From an uncultured Neomegalonema sp. (GTDB lineage Bacteria; Pseudomonadota; Alphaproteobacteria; Rhodobacterales; Rhodobacteraceae): a DNA stretch of 31,802 nucleotides. Shown in pieces: positions 1-7,392 of the stretch. The position numbers were made by a program, and so were the translations under genes. The DNA lies in assembly GCA_937958345.1 (NCBI GenBank), contig CALGNW010000193.1, forward strand, positions 1-31,802, read 5' to 3'. How positions within the stretch are numbered: position 1 is the stretch's first letter; the number at the start of each line of letters is the position of its first letter. The notes beneath the pieces are model-generated. The model saw only the letters and a program-made list of their open reading frames with translations, did no database searches and was not told where the DNA came from.

Positions 1-314
1 ACTTCGATCCCGAGGCCCCCGAACTCGCCCTTTGTGTCGACCTGCATGTCCGAAAACGCTTCGGGCGGCATATAGGACGAATGCGGGTCAAGCGACGTCA
101 GCATGCCGTTGATCGCGGATTCAATCAGCTTTTTCTCGTCAACTTCTTCGACATAAGCCGAGCGCGTGCGCTCGAAAATATCGCCGAGCAGTTCAAGATG
201 CTCGTATGTCGACGTCGCCGCCGTGGCCACACCGATCTTCGGCGTGCCGAATGCGGAGGTCAGGGCAACACCCGCTGCGGCCCCCAGCATGATGCCTTTG
301 AGTGTGTTGGTCAT
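1..314 (-). CDS. ctpA: Carboxyl-terminal processing protease (S41), 5' part only
   Basis: This is the N-terminal 104 residues of a periplasmic S41-family serine protease; the rest lies beyond the left edge. The visible protein begins with a short basic stretch and a hydrophobic Ala-rich segment (signal or anchor, about residues 5-22). It then shows the conserved pre-PDZ region of CtpA proteins: a helix with FERTRSAYVEEVDEKKLIE, then AINGMLTSLDPHSSYM, then the start of the PDZ domain (GEFGGLGIEV). CtpA proteases trim C-termini of envelope proteins. The ATG at 314 has an AAAGG-type site upstream. It follows the EnvC-like gene by 44 bp on the same strand, an order often seen in alphaproteobacteria. 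The catalytic Ser/Lys are not in the window. The family call is firm; the exact substrate is unknown. Confidence 0.93.
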   Translation of the reverse strand, partial: MTNTLKGIMLGAAAGVALTSAFGTPKIGVATAATSTYEHLELLGDIFERTRSAYVEEVDEKKLIESAINGMLTSLDPHSSYMPPEAFSDMQVDTKGEFGGLGIE

Positions 315-358
315 GTTGCTCGTACCTTTCTGAACGTCAATCGTATCGCACCCACGGG

Positions 359-1597
359 CTATTCTAGCCATGGGACGGGGTCTATGGGGTCGCCATTCCG
401 TCGCATCTGGAAATAGAGCGAGGTTATGGCATCGGCAGGCAGTGCCGATTGTTCCAACAAAAATTCTTCACCATCGGTTATCGGGCCTCCCAGATGACCG
501 ATCGGCTCGCCGCGCGTCACGGTCTCGCCTTTATTCCGCTCGTTCGAGGCCAGTCCGGCCAGAACGATGGCATGGCCTTCGCCAATATCTATGACGGTAA
601 CAAGGCCAAAGCTCTTCACAGGTCCGGCATAACTGATCGTGCCGGTCCACGGCGCATAGACGCGGGAATAGGGTTTTGCTTCGAAAACCAGCCCCCGCGC
701 GGCGTTTCCGCCCGCTCCGCCCTCGTATTGCGAGGCAACCTTACCAACCACAGGTGCGGCAAGATTTCCCAACGCTTCGGCAATCGATGGTTGCCGGGGT
801 GCGATCCGTACCGGTTCAGGGGCCAGACTTGCGGTGCGCACGGGCTTGGGCGCAGGGGCCGGCGCACGCAGCAGCGCGACATCCAAAGCCTCGGCCTGCG
901 CGGCCAGCTTTTCCGCCTCGTCATTCAGCGACTCGGCACGTTCCAGATGATCCCGGCCCTCTTCGCGCCGCTTACCGGCAAGGTTCCAAAGTTCCTGTTC
1001 GCGTTGGCGCAGCGATGCAATCGCCGTTATCGCCTCGGTGCGGGCCGCCTCGGTGCGGGTGCGCAAATCACCGATTTCGCGCGTGCGCCGCTGGGTATCC
1101 CGCGCCTCGTGCGCCAGCGCAAGGCGCAGACCCGACAGAGCCGTGGCACTGCGCGCGGCGACAGTGGCGTCCCCGTCATGGGCAACAATGGCCGGGCCCT
1201 GCGCCTTTGACAGCGCAACAATCGCGGTAAAGGTCGCGGCGTGCCGGCGACGGCGGCTGTGCAGGTCATCGGTGGCATCCGCCTCGCTGCGCACCAGCGT
1301 CGCAAGCCGCTCGCGCGAGTCGCTGATGGCCGCTTCGAACCGCGTAATTTCCTTGGCGATTTCCTTCACGCGCGCTTCGTCGCGATCCGCCGCCTCCAGT
1401 GCTTCGCGGCCTTTGCTCTCGAAATCATCAGCGGCAGCCTTGCGTTCATCCGCGCCGATGGCCAGCATCGCGGCGCGCTCGTCATCGCTGACGGGCGAAC
1501 CGAACCCGCCCTGCTGTGCCAGCGCAGCGGTCGAGAAGCTGAGACTGACAGCCAACGCGACAAAGCGCCGCTTAATTCGAAAAACCGGATTACCCAT
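359..1597 (-). CDS. EnvC-like murein hydrolase activator (degenerate LytM/M23)
   Basis: The predicted 412-residue protein has an N-terminal signal peptide (FVALAVSLSFSTAALAQ). A long Glu/Arg/Ala-rich region follows, about residues 35-235, with the look of a coiled coil. The C-terminal LytM/M23 domain spans about residues 290-412 and ends in YFQMRRNGDPIDPVPWLE. The zinc-binding HxH of active M23 peptidases is not seen: the usual site reads LYFQMRRNG, and the upstream YxHL position reads LAGL. This fits EnvC-type factors, which activate cell-wall amidases at division rather than cut peptidoglycan themselves. I chose the ATG at 1597 because it overlaps the gpmI stop by 8 nt (ATGGGTAA), suggesting translational coupling; a TTG at 1609 is the alternative. 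ctpA follows. The fold is confident; the amidase partner is inferred. Confidence 0.85.
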   Translation of the reverse strand: MGNPVFRIKRRFVALAVSLSFSTAALAQQGGFGSPVSDDERAAMLAIGADERKAAADDFESKGREALEAADRDEARVKEIAKEITRFEAAISDSRERLATLVRSEADATDDLHSRRRRHAATFTAIVALSKAQGPAIVAHDGDATVAARSATALSGLRLALAHEARDTQRRTREIGDLRTRTEAARTEAITAIASLRQREQELWNLAGKRREEGRDHLERAESLNDEAEKLAAQAEALDVALLRAPAPAPKPVRTASLAPEPVRIAPRQPSIAEALGNLAAPVVGKVASQYEGGAGGNAARGLVFEAKPYSRVYAPWTGTISYAGPVKSFGLVTVIDIGEGHAIVLAGLASNERNKGETVTRGEPIGHLGGPITDGEEFLLEQSALPADAITSLYFQMRRNGDPIDPVPWLE

Positions 1598-3143
1598 GAC
1601 GACCCTCAACCAACAGTGACCGGCCCGTCATAGCATCCGGCTGCGCAACACCCAACATCGCCAGCAGGGTCGGCGCGACATCCGCCAGCCGCCCGCCTGT
1701 GGCCAGCCCCTCGCTGCGCCCGACCAGCCAGATCGGCACTTCGTTCAGCGTGTGCGCCGTGTGCGGACCGCCGGTTTCAGGGTCGATCATCATTTCGCAG
1801 TTACCGTGATCCGCCGTCACCAACATGGCGCCGCCCCGTGCGTTCACCGCATCAATGACCCGCCCCAAACAGGAGTCCACCGCCTCAACGGCTTCGATTG
1901 CCGCACCCAGATCGCCGGTATGCCCGACCATATCGGGGTTCGCGAAATTAACGACATAGAGGTCATGGACACTCGAATTGAGCGCCTCGATCAGCGCGCC
2001 CGTAACACCCGCCGCCGACATTTCTGGCTTCAGGTCATAGGTCTTGACCTTCGGACTGGGTTCCATGTGACGCTTTTCACCACTCAACGGGGTTTCGGCC
2101 CCGCCATTGAAAAAGAAAGTGACGTGCGGATATTTTTCCGTTTCAGCAAGACGGAATTGAGACAGCCCCGCCGCCTCGACCGTCTCGCCAAGTGTATCAG
2201 CAATCGGCTGTTTCGGAAACAGCGTCCGCATCCATGCGCTATGCGCTTCGGAATACTCGACCATGCCCGCTGTCGCGGCAAAGGCCACATCCCGGCGCGC
2301 AAACCCGTCAAATCCGGGTCCGGCCAGCGCATCGAGGATTTCCCGCGCACGATCCGAACGGAAATTCACCATCAGCAGACCGTCGCCGTCCCGCATTCCG
2401 GCATAACCGCCAACCACGGCAGGCTGAACAAACTCGTCGGTTTCGCCGCGCGCGTATGCCTCTGAAATCGCGGCCTCGGCATGGCTGACGGCAAGGCCCT
2501 TGCCCTCGACCATCGCGGCATGCGCCTGCTCGACACGCTCCCACCGGTTATCGCGGTCCATCGCAAAGAACCGTCCCGACACTGTTGCAATCGACGCCGC
2601 GGTATCGCCCAACCCCGCGCGCAGAGCCGCAAGGTCATCCAGCGCACTTTTTGGCGCAACATCACGGCCATCGGTGAACAGATGCAGCATCACGGGCACA
2701 CCGGCATCCGCCACGGCCCGCGCACTCGCCGCCAGATGATCGGTATGGGCATGAACACCGCCGGGCGAGCACAGCCCCATGATATGCGCGGTTCCGCCGC
2801 TGGCCTTCAACGCATCGACAAAGGCGCGCAGCGCGTCATTCGTTTCGAACGAGCCGTCCTCAATCGCATTGTTAATTTTCGGCAGGTCCATCCAGACGAC
2901 CCGTCCCGCCCCGAGGTTCATGTGCCCAACCTCGGAATTTCCCATTTGACCCTCGGGCAGGCCGACATCGGGACCACAGGTTTTCAACGTAGCCTCGGCG
3001 CACGTTGCGCGCAGATGGTCCAGCGTCGGCGTTTCCGCCAGCGCAACCGCATTACCGGTCCGTTCTTCACGCAGCCCCAGCCCATCCAGAATGATAAGCG
3101 CAACAGGCCGTGAAGCTCCGCTATTGTGACGGCTCGACGCCAT
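1590..3143 (-). CDS. gpmI: 2,3-bisphosphoglycerate-independent phosphoglycerate mutase
   Basis: This cytosolic glycolytic and gluconeogenic enzyme interconverts 3- and 2-phosphoglycerate using two divalent metal ions, usually manganese. The 517-residue length is normal for the family. Near the N-terminus LIILDGLG carries the first metal-binding Asp (about residue 20). GQMGNSEVGH holds the Ser that is phosphorylated (about residue 70). RDVAPKSA, VSGRFFAMDRDNRWER and, near the C-terminus, VTADHGNCEMM supply further metal and substrate ligands. The start is ATG at 3143. The gene follows rlmH by about 119 bp, in which I see no other gene, and its stop codon lies inside the start of the EnvC-like gene, so the two are probably translated from one mRNA. 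No anomaly was seen. Identification is very secure. Confidence 0.97.
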   Translation of the reverse strand: MASSRHNSGASRPVALIILDGLGLREERTGNAVALAETPTLDHLRATCAEATLKTCGPDVGLPEGQMGNSEVGHMNLGAGRVVWMDLPKINNAIEDGSFETNDALRAFVDALKASGGTAHIMGLCSPGGVHAHTDHLAASARAVADAGVPVMLHLFTDGRDVAPKSALDDLAALRAGLGDTAASIATVSGRFFAMDRDNRWERVEQAHAAMVEGKGLAVSHAEAAISEAYARGETDEFVQPAVVGGYAGMRDGDGLLMVNFRSDRAREILDALAGPGFDGFARRDVAFAATAGMVEYSEAHSAWMRTLFPKQPIADTLGETVEAAGLSQFRLAETEKYPHVTFFFNGGAETPLSGEKRHMEPSPKVKTYDLKPEMSAAGVTGALIEALNSSVHDLYVVNFANPDMVGHTGDLGAAIEAVEAVDSCLGRVIDAVNARGGAMLVTADHGNCEMMIDPETGGPHTAHTLNEVPIWLVGRSEGLATGGRLADVAPTLLAMLGVAQPDAMTGRSLLVEGRHG

Positions 3144-3262
3144 TCAATCTTGCCCAGTTTTCTTATTGCTCAGACAGTAAGTAAAGACGCGGACTCCCGA
3201 CGTCCAGCACTCCGGCAACCATTCTTTTACACCATACACTTCGGAACGGTTAACGAAGGGTG

Positions 3263-3733
3263 TCAGTTGCCGCGGTGATAGGGGTGGTTTGTCGCAATCG
3301 CCGCCGCGCGGTACAGTTGCTCTGCCACCATCGCCCGCACCATCAAATGCGGCCATGTCGCCTTTCCGAACGAGATCATCAGGTCGGCACGCTCTCGCAG
3401 CGCAGGCATATGCCCGTCCGCTCCGCCAATCAAAAAGCGGGCACAACGCACACCGTCGTCGCGCCAGTCGCATATCAGTTTGGAGAACGCTTCGCTCGGC
3501 AATGACTTTCCGCGCTCATCAAGAATGACGACCCGGTCTTCGGGGGCGATACGACCCGACAGCAGCGCGCTTTCCTCAGCTTGGCCCTTGCCGCGTGCAT
3601 CCACCTCTTCGACCGTCAGAGGCCCCAGACCGATGCCGCGACCGGCGCCGTCAAAGCGTTTGACATAATCGTCGACCAGCGTCGCTTCAGGGCCGGGTTT
3701 AATCCGTCCGACGGCCCCGATAATCAGCTTCAT
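3263..3733 (-). CDS. rlmH: 23S rRNA pseudouridine-1915 N3-methyltransferase RlmH
   Basis: RlmH is a small SPOUT methyltransferase that uses S-adenosylmethionine to methylate pseudouridine 1915 in helix 69 of 23S rRNA, acting on assembled 70S ribosomes. The 156-residue length matches the family. The C-terminal half carries the trefoil-knot signature: RFLIGGADGHMP, then DLMISFGKATWPHLMVRAM, then AEQLYRAAAIATNHPYHRGN, with the invariant HPYHR near the C-terminus. The N-terminus MKLIIGAVGRIKPGPE also fits. The start is ATG at 3733. Its neighbour 19 bp upstream is rsfS, another large-subunit ribosome factor; the rsfS-rlmH pair is conserved in many bacteria and probably forms one transcript. No unusual features were seen. 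Confidence 0.97.
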   Translation of the reverse strand: MKLIIGAVGRIKPGPEATLVDDYVKRFDGAGRGIGLGPLTVEEVDARGKGQAEESALLSGRIAPEDRVVILDERGKSLPSEAFSKLICDWRDDGVRCARFLIGGADGHMPALRERADLMISFGKATWPHLMVRAMVAEQLYRAAAIATNHPYHRGN

Positions 3734-3752
3734 TCACAGCCACGCACGGTCG

Positions 3753-4079
3753 TTAAGACGCCGCGGGCGTTGATGCGGGACCATCGCCATCCGGCAACCA
3801 CATGCGCTCGAGGTTATAAAACTCGCGCACTTCGGGACGGAAGACATGCACAATGATATCACCGGCATCAATCAACGCCCAGTCGCCCTGATCCGCTCCC
3901 TCAAGCCGGGGAACAATACCGCCCTCGCGCTTCAGTTTTTCGACCAGCTTATCGACAATCGAGCCGACATGACGCGACGAACGCCCGCTCGCGACGATCA
4001 TATGATCCGCAATCGCAGACTTACCGCTCAGGTCTATGGTGATGACATCAATGGCCTGATCGTCTTCCAGAGACGTCAT
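3753..4079 (-). CDS. rsfS: Ribosomal silencing factor RsfS (start uncertain)
   Basis: RsfS (RsfA/Iojap family) binds ribosomal protein uL14 and blocks joining of the ribosomal subunits when nutrients are scarce. The core is clear: DDQAIDVITIDLSGKSAIADHMIVASGRSSRHVGSIVDKLVEKLK, then GDWALIDAGDIIVHVFRPEVREFYNLERMW. From the ATG at 4079 the product has 108 residues. That start looks too short, because the conserved first helix (FSEGLLDIA just before MTSLEDD) is encoded upstream in the same open frame, and no Shine-Dalgarno is suitably spaced before this ATG. The frame stays open back to a TGA at 4209-4211 but contains no ATG, GTG or TTG. A CTG at 4203-4205 has GGAG seven bases upstream and would add 42 residues. 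It lies 19 bp upstream of rlmH. Family certain, start doubtful. Confidence 0.93.
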   Translation of the reverse strand: MTSLEDDQAIDVITIDLSGKSAIADHMIVASGRSSRHVGSIVDKLVEKLKREGGIVPRLEGADQGDWALIDAGDIIVHVFRPEVREFYNLERMWLPDGDGPASTPAAS

Positions 4080-4367
4080 GGCGATGTCCAGAAGGCCCTC
4101 GGAGAACTTTTGCCCGGCCTCATCGTTAAAGGCCGAACCGCCGATAGCACCGGGGTTATGGCCGGACGGCGCTGTAACAGCTCCGCTTTCGAGATGGATT
4201 GTCAGCTTTCAACTCCACAGAAACGGCGCAAAACGAAGATTTCATCCGCTACCGGTCCCCGATATATAGCGAAGAACCCGCCGTTTCGCAATTCACCAGT
4301 GCCGCTCCGGTTATGCGGACGGTCCGAACCCCGGCGCACAGCGGCACAGATCGCGCGGCAAACCGGT

Positions 4368-4961
4368 TCAGCGTTTGCCCTTCTCCAGATCCTCGCCCCA
4401 GCGTTTTGTATCCGGCGCGTCAAGGTCGAAAAGATCCAGCACCCGCCCGACCGTCTGGTTAACGATGTCATCAATGGTTTCGGGTTCCGAGTAAAACGCC
4501 GGAACCGGCGGATAGATAATCGCGCCGTTTTCGCTGGCCGCCGTCATCGACCGCAAATGCCCTGTGTGCAGGGGCGTTTCGCGCACCATCAGCACCAGAC
4601 GCCGCCGTTCTTTCAGGACAACATCCGCCGCGCGGGTCAGCAGACCGGTGGTAACGCCGGACGCGATTTCGGACAGGCTGCGCATGGAACAGGGCGCGAC
4701 GATCATTCCGAGCGTGCGGAACGAGCCGGAGCTGATCGCCGCGCCGACATCGCCCGCCCCGTAAGTATGATCCGCCAGTTCATTCAGCGCCTTTGGCTCA
4801 AGACCCAGCTCATAATGTGCCGTTAACCGTCCTGCCTGCGAGACGACCAGATGCGTCTCAACGCCGATCTCGCGCAACATTTGCAGCATCCGCACACCGT
4901 AAATAACGCCGGATGCGCCGCTAATTCCAATAATTATCCGTGGCTTACTTGGTGTATTCAT
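4368..4961 (-). CDS. ubiX: Flavin prenyltransferase UbiX
   Basis: UbiX joins a dimethylallyl group to FMN, making prenylated FMN, the cofactor of UbiD-type decarboxylases such as the one in ubiquinone synthesis. The 197-residue length is normal. The Rossmann-like flavoprotein motifs are all present: IIIGISGASGVIYGVRMLQ at the N-terminus (FMN phosphate binding), then FRTLGMIVAPCSMRSLSEIASG, then LVLMVRETPLHTGHLRSM, and AIIYPPVPAFYS. The ATG at 4961 has little recognisable Shine-Dalgarno sequence. No ubiD is adjacent; its location is unknown. About 150 bp separate its end from the open frame before rsfS, which holds no gene. The intergenic space to the divergent YdcH gene contains two inverted repeats described separately. 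Identification is secure. Confidence 0.95.
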   Translation of the reverse strand: MNTPSKPRIIIGISGASGVIYGVRMLQMLREIGVETHLVVSQAGRLTAHYELGLEPKALNELADHTYGAGDVGAAISSGSFRTLGMIVAPCSMRSLSEIASGVTTGLLTRAADVVLKERRRLVLMVRETPLHTGHLRSMTAASENGAIIYPPVPAFYSEPETIDDIVNQTVGRVLDLFDLDAPDTKRWGEDLEKGKR

Positions 4962-4977
4962 AAATCTTTACACGAAT

Positions 4978-5021
4978 TTGTTGCAATTTGGGACAACTCA
5001 GCATGTCAATAGTACATGACA
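4978..5021. promoter_or_regulatory. Two tandem inverted repeats between ubiX and the YdcH gene
   Basis: The 111-bp gap between the divergent starts holds two inverted repeats. The first is TTGT-N11-ACAA at 4978-4996. The second is TGTCA-N8-TGACA at 5004-5021, which reads as TGT-N12-ACA. The second matches the published PpsR/CrtJ operator pattern (TGT-N12-ACA) of photosynthetic Rhodobacterales, and the first misses the spacing by one base. The match is short and could be chance, and no photosynthesis gene is in the window. The placement between divergent genes is the main support for an operator role. Confidence 0.3.
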
Positions 5022-5072
5022 ACGATAAAAAAGTATGGTGACATAAAGTCCTCACAGCAAAGGAGAATGACG

Positions 5073-5237
5073 ATGAGCCTGGTATCGCATGTCGAGGAAC
5101 TCCAACGAAAACACCATACCCTGCAAACCGAGATCGAAGCGGTCGAGCGTCTGCCCGGAACGGATCATCTTGAAATTCTGACGCTCAAACGGAAAAAGCT
5201 GAAGCTGAAAGACGAAATCCGCCGTCTCGCTTCCTAG
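5073..5237 (+). CDS. YdcH family protein (DUF465)
   Basis: This is a 54-residue cytosolic protein, almost entirely helical and strongly charged. It has the DUF465/YdcH pattern: a first helix SHVEELQRKHHTLQTEIE, a short turn with PGTD, and a second helix EILTLKRKKLKLKDEIRRL, giving a coiled-coil hairpin. Members are widespread small proteins of unknown function. I chose the ATG at 5073 because an AAAGGAG ribosome-binding site (5059-5065) sits seven bases upstream. The ATG at 5067 is too close to that site, and the longer frame back to 5016 has no ribosome-binding site. It is transcribed alone, divergently from ubiX, and ends in a strong terminator 31 bp after its stop. Confidence 0.9.
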   Translation: MSLVSHVEELQRKHHTLQTEIEAVERLPGTDHLEILTLKRKKLKLKDEIRRLAS

Positions 5238-5268
5238 TCCCGCTACGCAAGTTTGTGTCGAACTCACT

Positions 5269-5297
5269 GCCCGCAGCACGCTGCGGGCATTTTTATT
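5269..5297 (+). terminator. Rho-independent terminator after the YdcH gene
   Basis: A perfect 8-bp stem (GCCCGCAG, loop CACG, CTGCGGGC) at 5269-5288 is followed by ATTTTTATTT. The T-rich side is on the plus strand, so it ends the YdcH transcript. On minus the stem is not followed by a T run, so it probably does not stop the oncoming glutamine amidotransferase transcript well. Confidence 0.9.
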
Positions 5298-5320
5298 TCC
5301 CCGCTGCTTCAGGCGGTTGA

Positions 5321-6052
5321 TTATGCGGCCTTTGGTTGCGCCGCTGCATGCCGGAAAAAACGGGTGATCCAGCGACCGAACATCTCGGAATCCGTCGGCC
5401 CGTCAATCCCCGCCAGCGCCGCATCCGCCCGTTCGGCTGGAATGGCACTGCCCCGGCGCAGGTTGATGATCCCCCGCTGGAACACGCCGTCAAATTCCGG
5501 ATGAGGCTGCACAGACATTGCCGTCTCGCCATACGCCAGCGCGGCATAGGGGCAAAAGTCCGAACCCGCCAGAACCCGCGCACCCGGCGGCACCGCAACG
5601 ACCTGATCCTGATGCATCGCATGAATCGCGATGGTCTCTTTCGGTTCGTCCATCCACTCGGGGCGTTCGCTCAGGGTATATTCGTGAATACCGCAGCCCC
5701 AGCCGCGCTCGGACTTTTCAACCTTACCGCCCAACGCCTCCGCCATGATCTGGTGGCCGAAGCAGACCCCGACCATCGGCGTGCCGTCCGCATGGACAGC
5801 GCGCAAAAACGACTTGAGCGGTTCGATCCACGCATGATCTTCATAGACGCCATGGCGCGAGCCGGTGACAATCCAGCCCTCGGCCTCATGGGGAGAGGCG
5901 GGAATTTCGTGCTTTTCATTCACATCCCAGAGCGAGACGGAAAAGGCCGGATCGGCAGCCTTCAGCATCCGCTCGAACATCGTGACGTAGGGCCCGTGTT
6001 GACCGATCAACTCGGGCGCCACCGTTCCGGTCTGCAGGACACCGATCTTCAC
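5321..6052 (-). CDS. Class I glutamine amidotransferase-like protein
   Basis: This 243-residue protein is a free-standing class I (triad-type) amidotransferase domain, of the kind often labelled a GMP synthase-like protein. The nucleophile elbow reads MVGVCFGHQIMAEALGG, with the catalytic Cys. The catalytic His-Glu pair is in SVQPHPEFDG. Before the elbow, EGWIVTGSRHGVYED matches the oxyanion-strand region. There is no synthetase domain, so it could act with a partner or hydrolyse a small gamma-glutamyl compound; the substrate cannot be told. The start is a GTG at 6052, only 6 bp after the cytochrome stop codon and without a good ribosome-binding site of its own, so it is probably translated by coupling. 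The nearest known relatives are YfeJ-like proteins of unproven function. Confidence 0.85.
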   Translation of the reverse strand: MKIGVLQTGTVAPELIGQHGPYVTMFERMLKAADPAFSVSLWDVNEKHEIPASPHEAEGWIVTGSRHGVYEDHAWIEPLKSFLRAVHADGTPMVGVCFGHQIMAEALGGKVEKSERGWGCGIHEYTLSERPEWMDEPKETIAIHAMHQDQVVAVPPGARVLAGSDFCPYAALAYGETAMSVQPHPEFDGVFQRGIINLRRGSAIPAERADAALAGIDGPTDSEMFGRWITRFFRHAAAQPKAA

Positions 6053-6058
6053 GGCTGA

Positions 6059-7231
6059 TTACTCGCCGTTAGTCGCGAGATACGCGATGACATTTGCGCG
6101 GTCATCTTCTTTACGAAGGCCGCCAAACGCCATCTTCGTGCCGGGCATGTAGTCCTTTGGCTTCGTCAGAAAGGCGTCAAGCTCGGCTGGTGTCCACTTT
6201 TTCCCCTCGGCCATCGCGGCCTTAAAGCCGTCGCTGTATTTGGTAAAGCTCTCAACCGAACCCTGAACCCGTCCGACAACATTGGTCAGATTCGGACCCA
6301 CCGCGTTTTTCGCGCCTTCGCCAATCTTGTGGCAAGCCCGGCATTTGCGGAACACTTTCGCGCCGGCCTTGGCATCACCCGCAATGCTGGCAACGGCAAC
6401 GGGCGCGGCTGCTGCAACAGCGGCGGCGGCCGGGGCAGCAACCGCAGGCTCTTCAACCTTCACTTCGGCAGCCTCGGCAACCGCTGGCTCCTCAACCTTC
6501 ACTTCGGCAGCCTCGGCAACTGCTGGCTCCTCAACCGTAACTTCGGCAGCCTCGGCCACCGCTGGCTCCTCAACCGTCACTTCGGCAGCCTCGGCCACCG
6601 CTGGCTCCTCAACCGTCACTTCGGCAGCCTCGGCAACCGCAGGCTCCTCAACTTTCACTTCGGCAGCTTCAGCAACCGCAGGCTCCTCAACCTTCTCTTC
6701 GGCAGCCTCAGCAACCGCAGGCTCCTCAACCTTCACTTCGGCAGCCTCGGCAACTGCAGGCTCCTCAACCTTCACTTCGGCAACCTCAGCAACCGCAGGC
6801 TCCTCAACTTTCACTTCGGCAGCCTCGGCAACCGCAGGCTCCTCAACCTTCTCTTCGGCAGCCTCAGCGACAGCAGGCTCCTCAACCTTCACTTCGGCAG
6901 CCTCAGCAACCGCAGGCTCCTCAACCTTCACTTCAGCAGCCTCGGCAACTGCAGGCTCTTCAACCTTTACTTCGGCAACCTCAGCAACAGCAGGCTCCTC
7001 AACCTTTACTTCGGCCACCTCGGCGACAGCAGTTTCTTCAACTGCCTTCACTGCCGTTTCAGCGACAGCAGGTGCAGCCGCCGCCTCGGCCTGTTTCGAT
7101 TCCGCATAGGCAACCGCGTTCAGGCGTGCCTGCTCTCCGGCAGAGGCCGCGAACATCCACGCGACACCCAGCAACACAACGGTCCCGACGGCTCCGGCAA
7201 TCAGAATTGGCTTTGCGGACTTGTCAGACAT
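6059..7231 (-). CDS. Membrane-anchored cytochrome c with long repeat linker (cytochrome cy-like)
   Basis: The predicted 390-residue protein has three parts. An uncleaved N-terminal membrane helix (about residues 8-28, PILIAGAVGTVVLLGVAWMF) is followed by an Ala/Glu/Val/Pro linker of about 235 residues. The C-terminal class I cytochrome c domain (about residues 283-390) has a CRACH haem site at 297-301 and a probable axial Met near 367 in MPGTKMAFGG. This layout is that of cytochrome cy, a tethered carrier of electrons from the bc1 complex to terminal oxidase or reaction centre. Known cytochrome cy linkers are far shorter. The linker here is built of fifteen 13-residue units. The ATG at 7231 has GGAGAG upstream; the longer frame to 7315 lacks one. 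It lies 6 bp before the amidotransferase gene. Confidence 0.88.
   Translation of the reverse strand: MSDKSAKPILIAGAVGTVVLLGVAWMFAASAGEQARLNAVAYAESKQAEAAAAPAVAETAVKAVEETAVAEVAEVKVEEPAVAEVAEVKVEEPAVAEAAEVKVEEPAVAEAAEVKVEEPAVAEAAEEKVEEPAVAEAAEVKVEEPAVAEVAEVKVEEPAVAEAAEVKVEEPAVAEAAEEKVEEPAVAEAAEVKVEEPAVAEAAEVTVEEPAVAEAAEVTVEEPAVAEAAEVTVEEPAVAEAAEVKVEEPAVAEAAEVKVEEPAVAAPAAAAVAAAAPVAVASIAGDAKAGAKVFRKCRACHKIGEGAKNAVGPNLTNVVGRVQGSVESFTKYSDGFKAAMAEGKKWTPAELDAFLTKPKDYMPGTKMAFGGLRKEDDRANVIAYLATNGE
6438..7022 (-). repeat. Fifteen tandem 39-bp repeats coding the cytochrome linker
   Basis: Fifteen uninterrupted 39-bp units encode the 13-residue motif (V/E)(K/T)VEEPAVAE(A/V)AE. All differences are base substitutions; none shifts the frame. 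Variants cluster: three neighbouring units carry VTV instead of VKV, and two separate units carry EKV. Two of the VTV units are identical in DNA, pointing to recent unit duplication. Degenerate units continue on both sides (towards 7080 and 6400). The encoded segment is acidic, Pro-spaced and probably extended. Confidence 0.95.
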
Positions 7232-7392
7232 AGAATTCTCTCCTTCTCGCGCGGCGCAACGCGCGCGCAGCGTATTCTTTGGCGGGGAATGTAGCCAATA
7301 CCGCCGCCGGGGCAAGCGCCTCCGCGAAGTAAAGAGTCGCAGGGCCGTTTCCGCGCAGATACCGGCGGTTATCAGCGCGGCGGGTTAACGAA

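Noticed and set aside
3846..4826. A 326-codon plus-strand frame over rsfS and ubiX
   Set aside because: Both genes on minus are certain; the frame has no domain and no ribosome-binding site.
6282..7294. Two long plus-strand frames (275 and 321 codons) across the cytochrome linker repeats
   Set aside because: They exist because the 39-bp unit has no stop in other frames; the translations are pure Ser/Ala/Thr or Leu/Asn/Arg repeats with no ribosome-binding site, and the minus-strand frame has a functional cytochrome domain.
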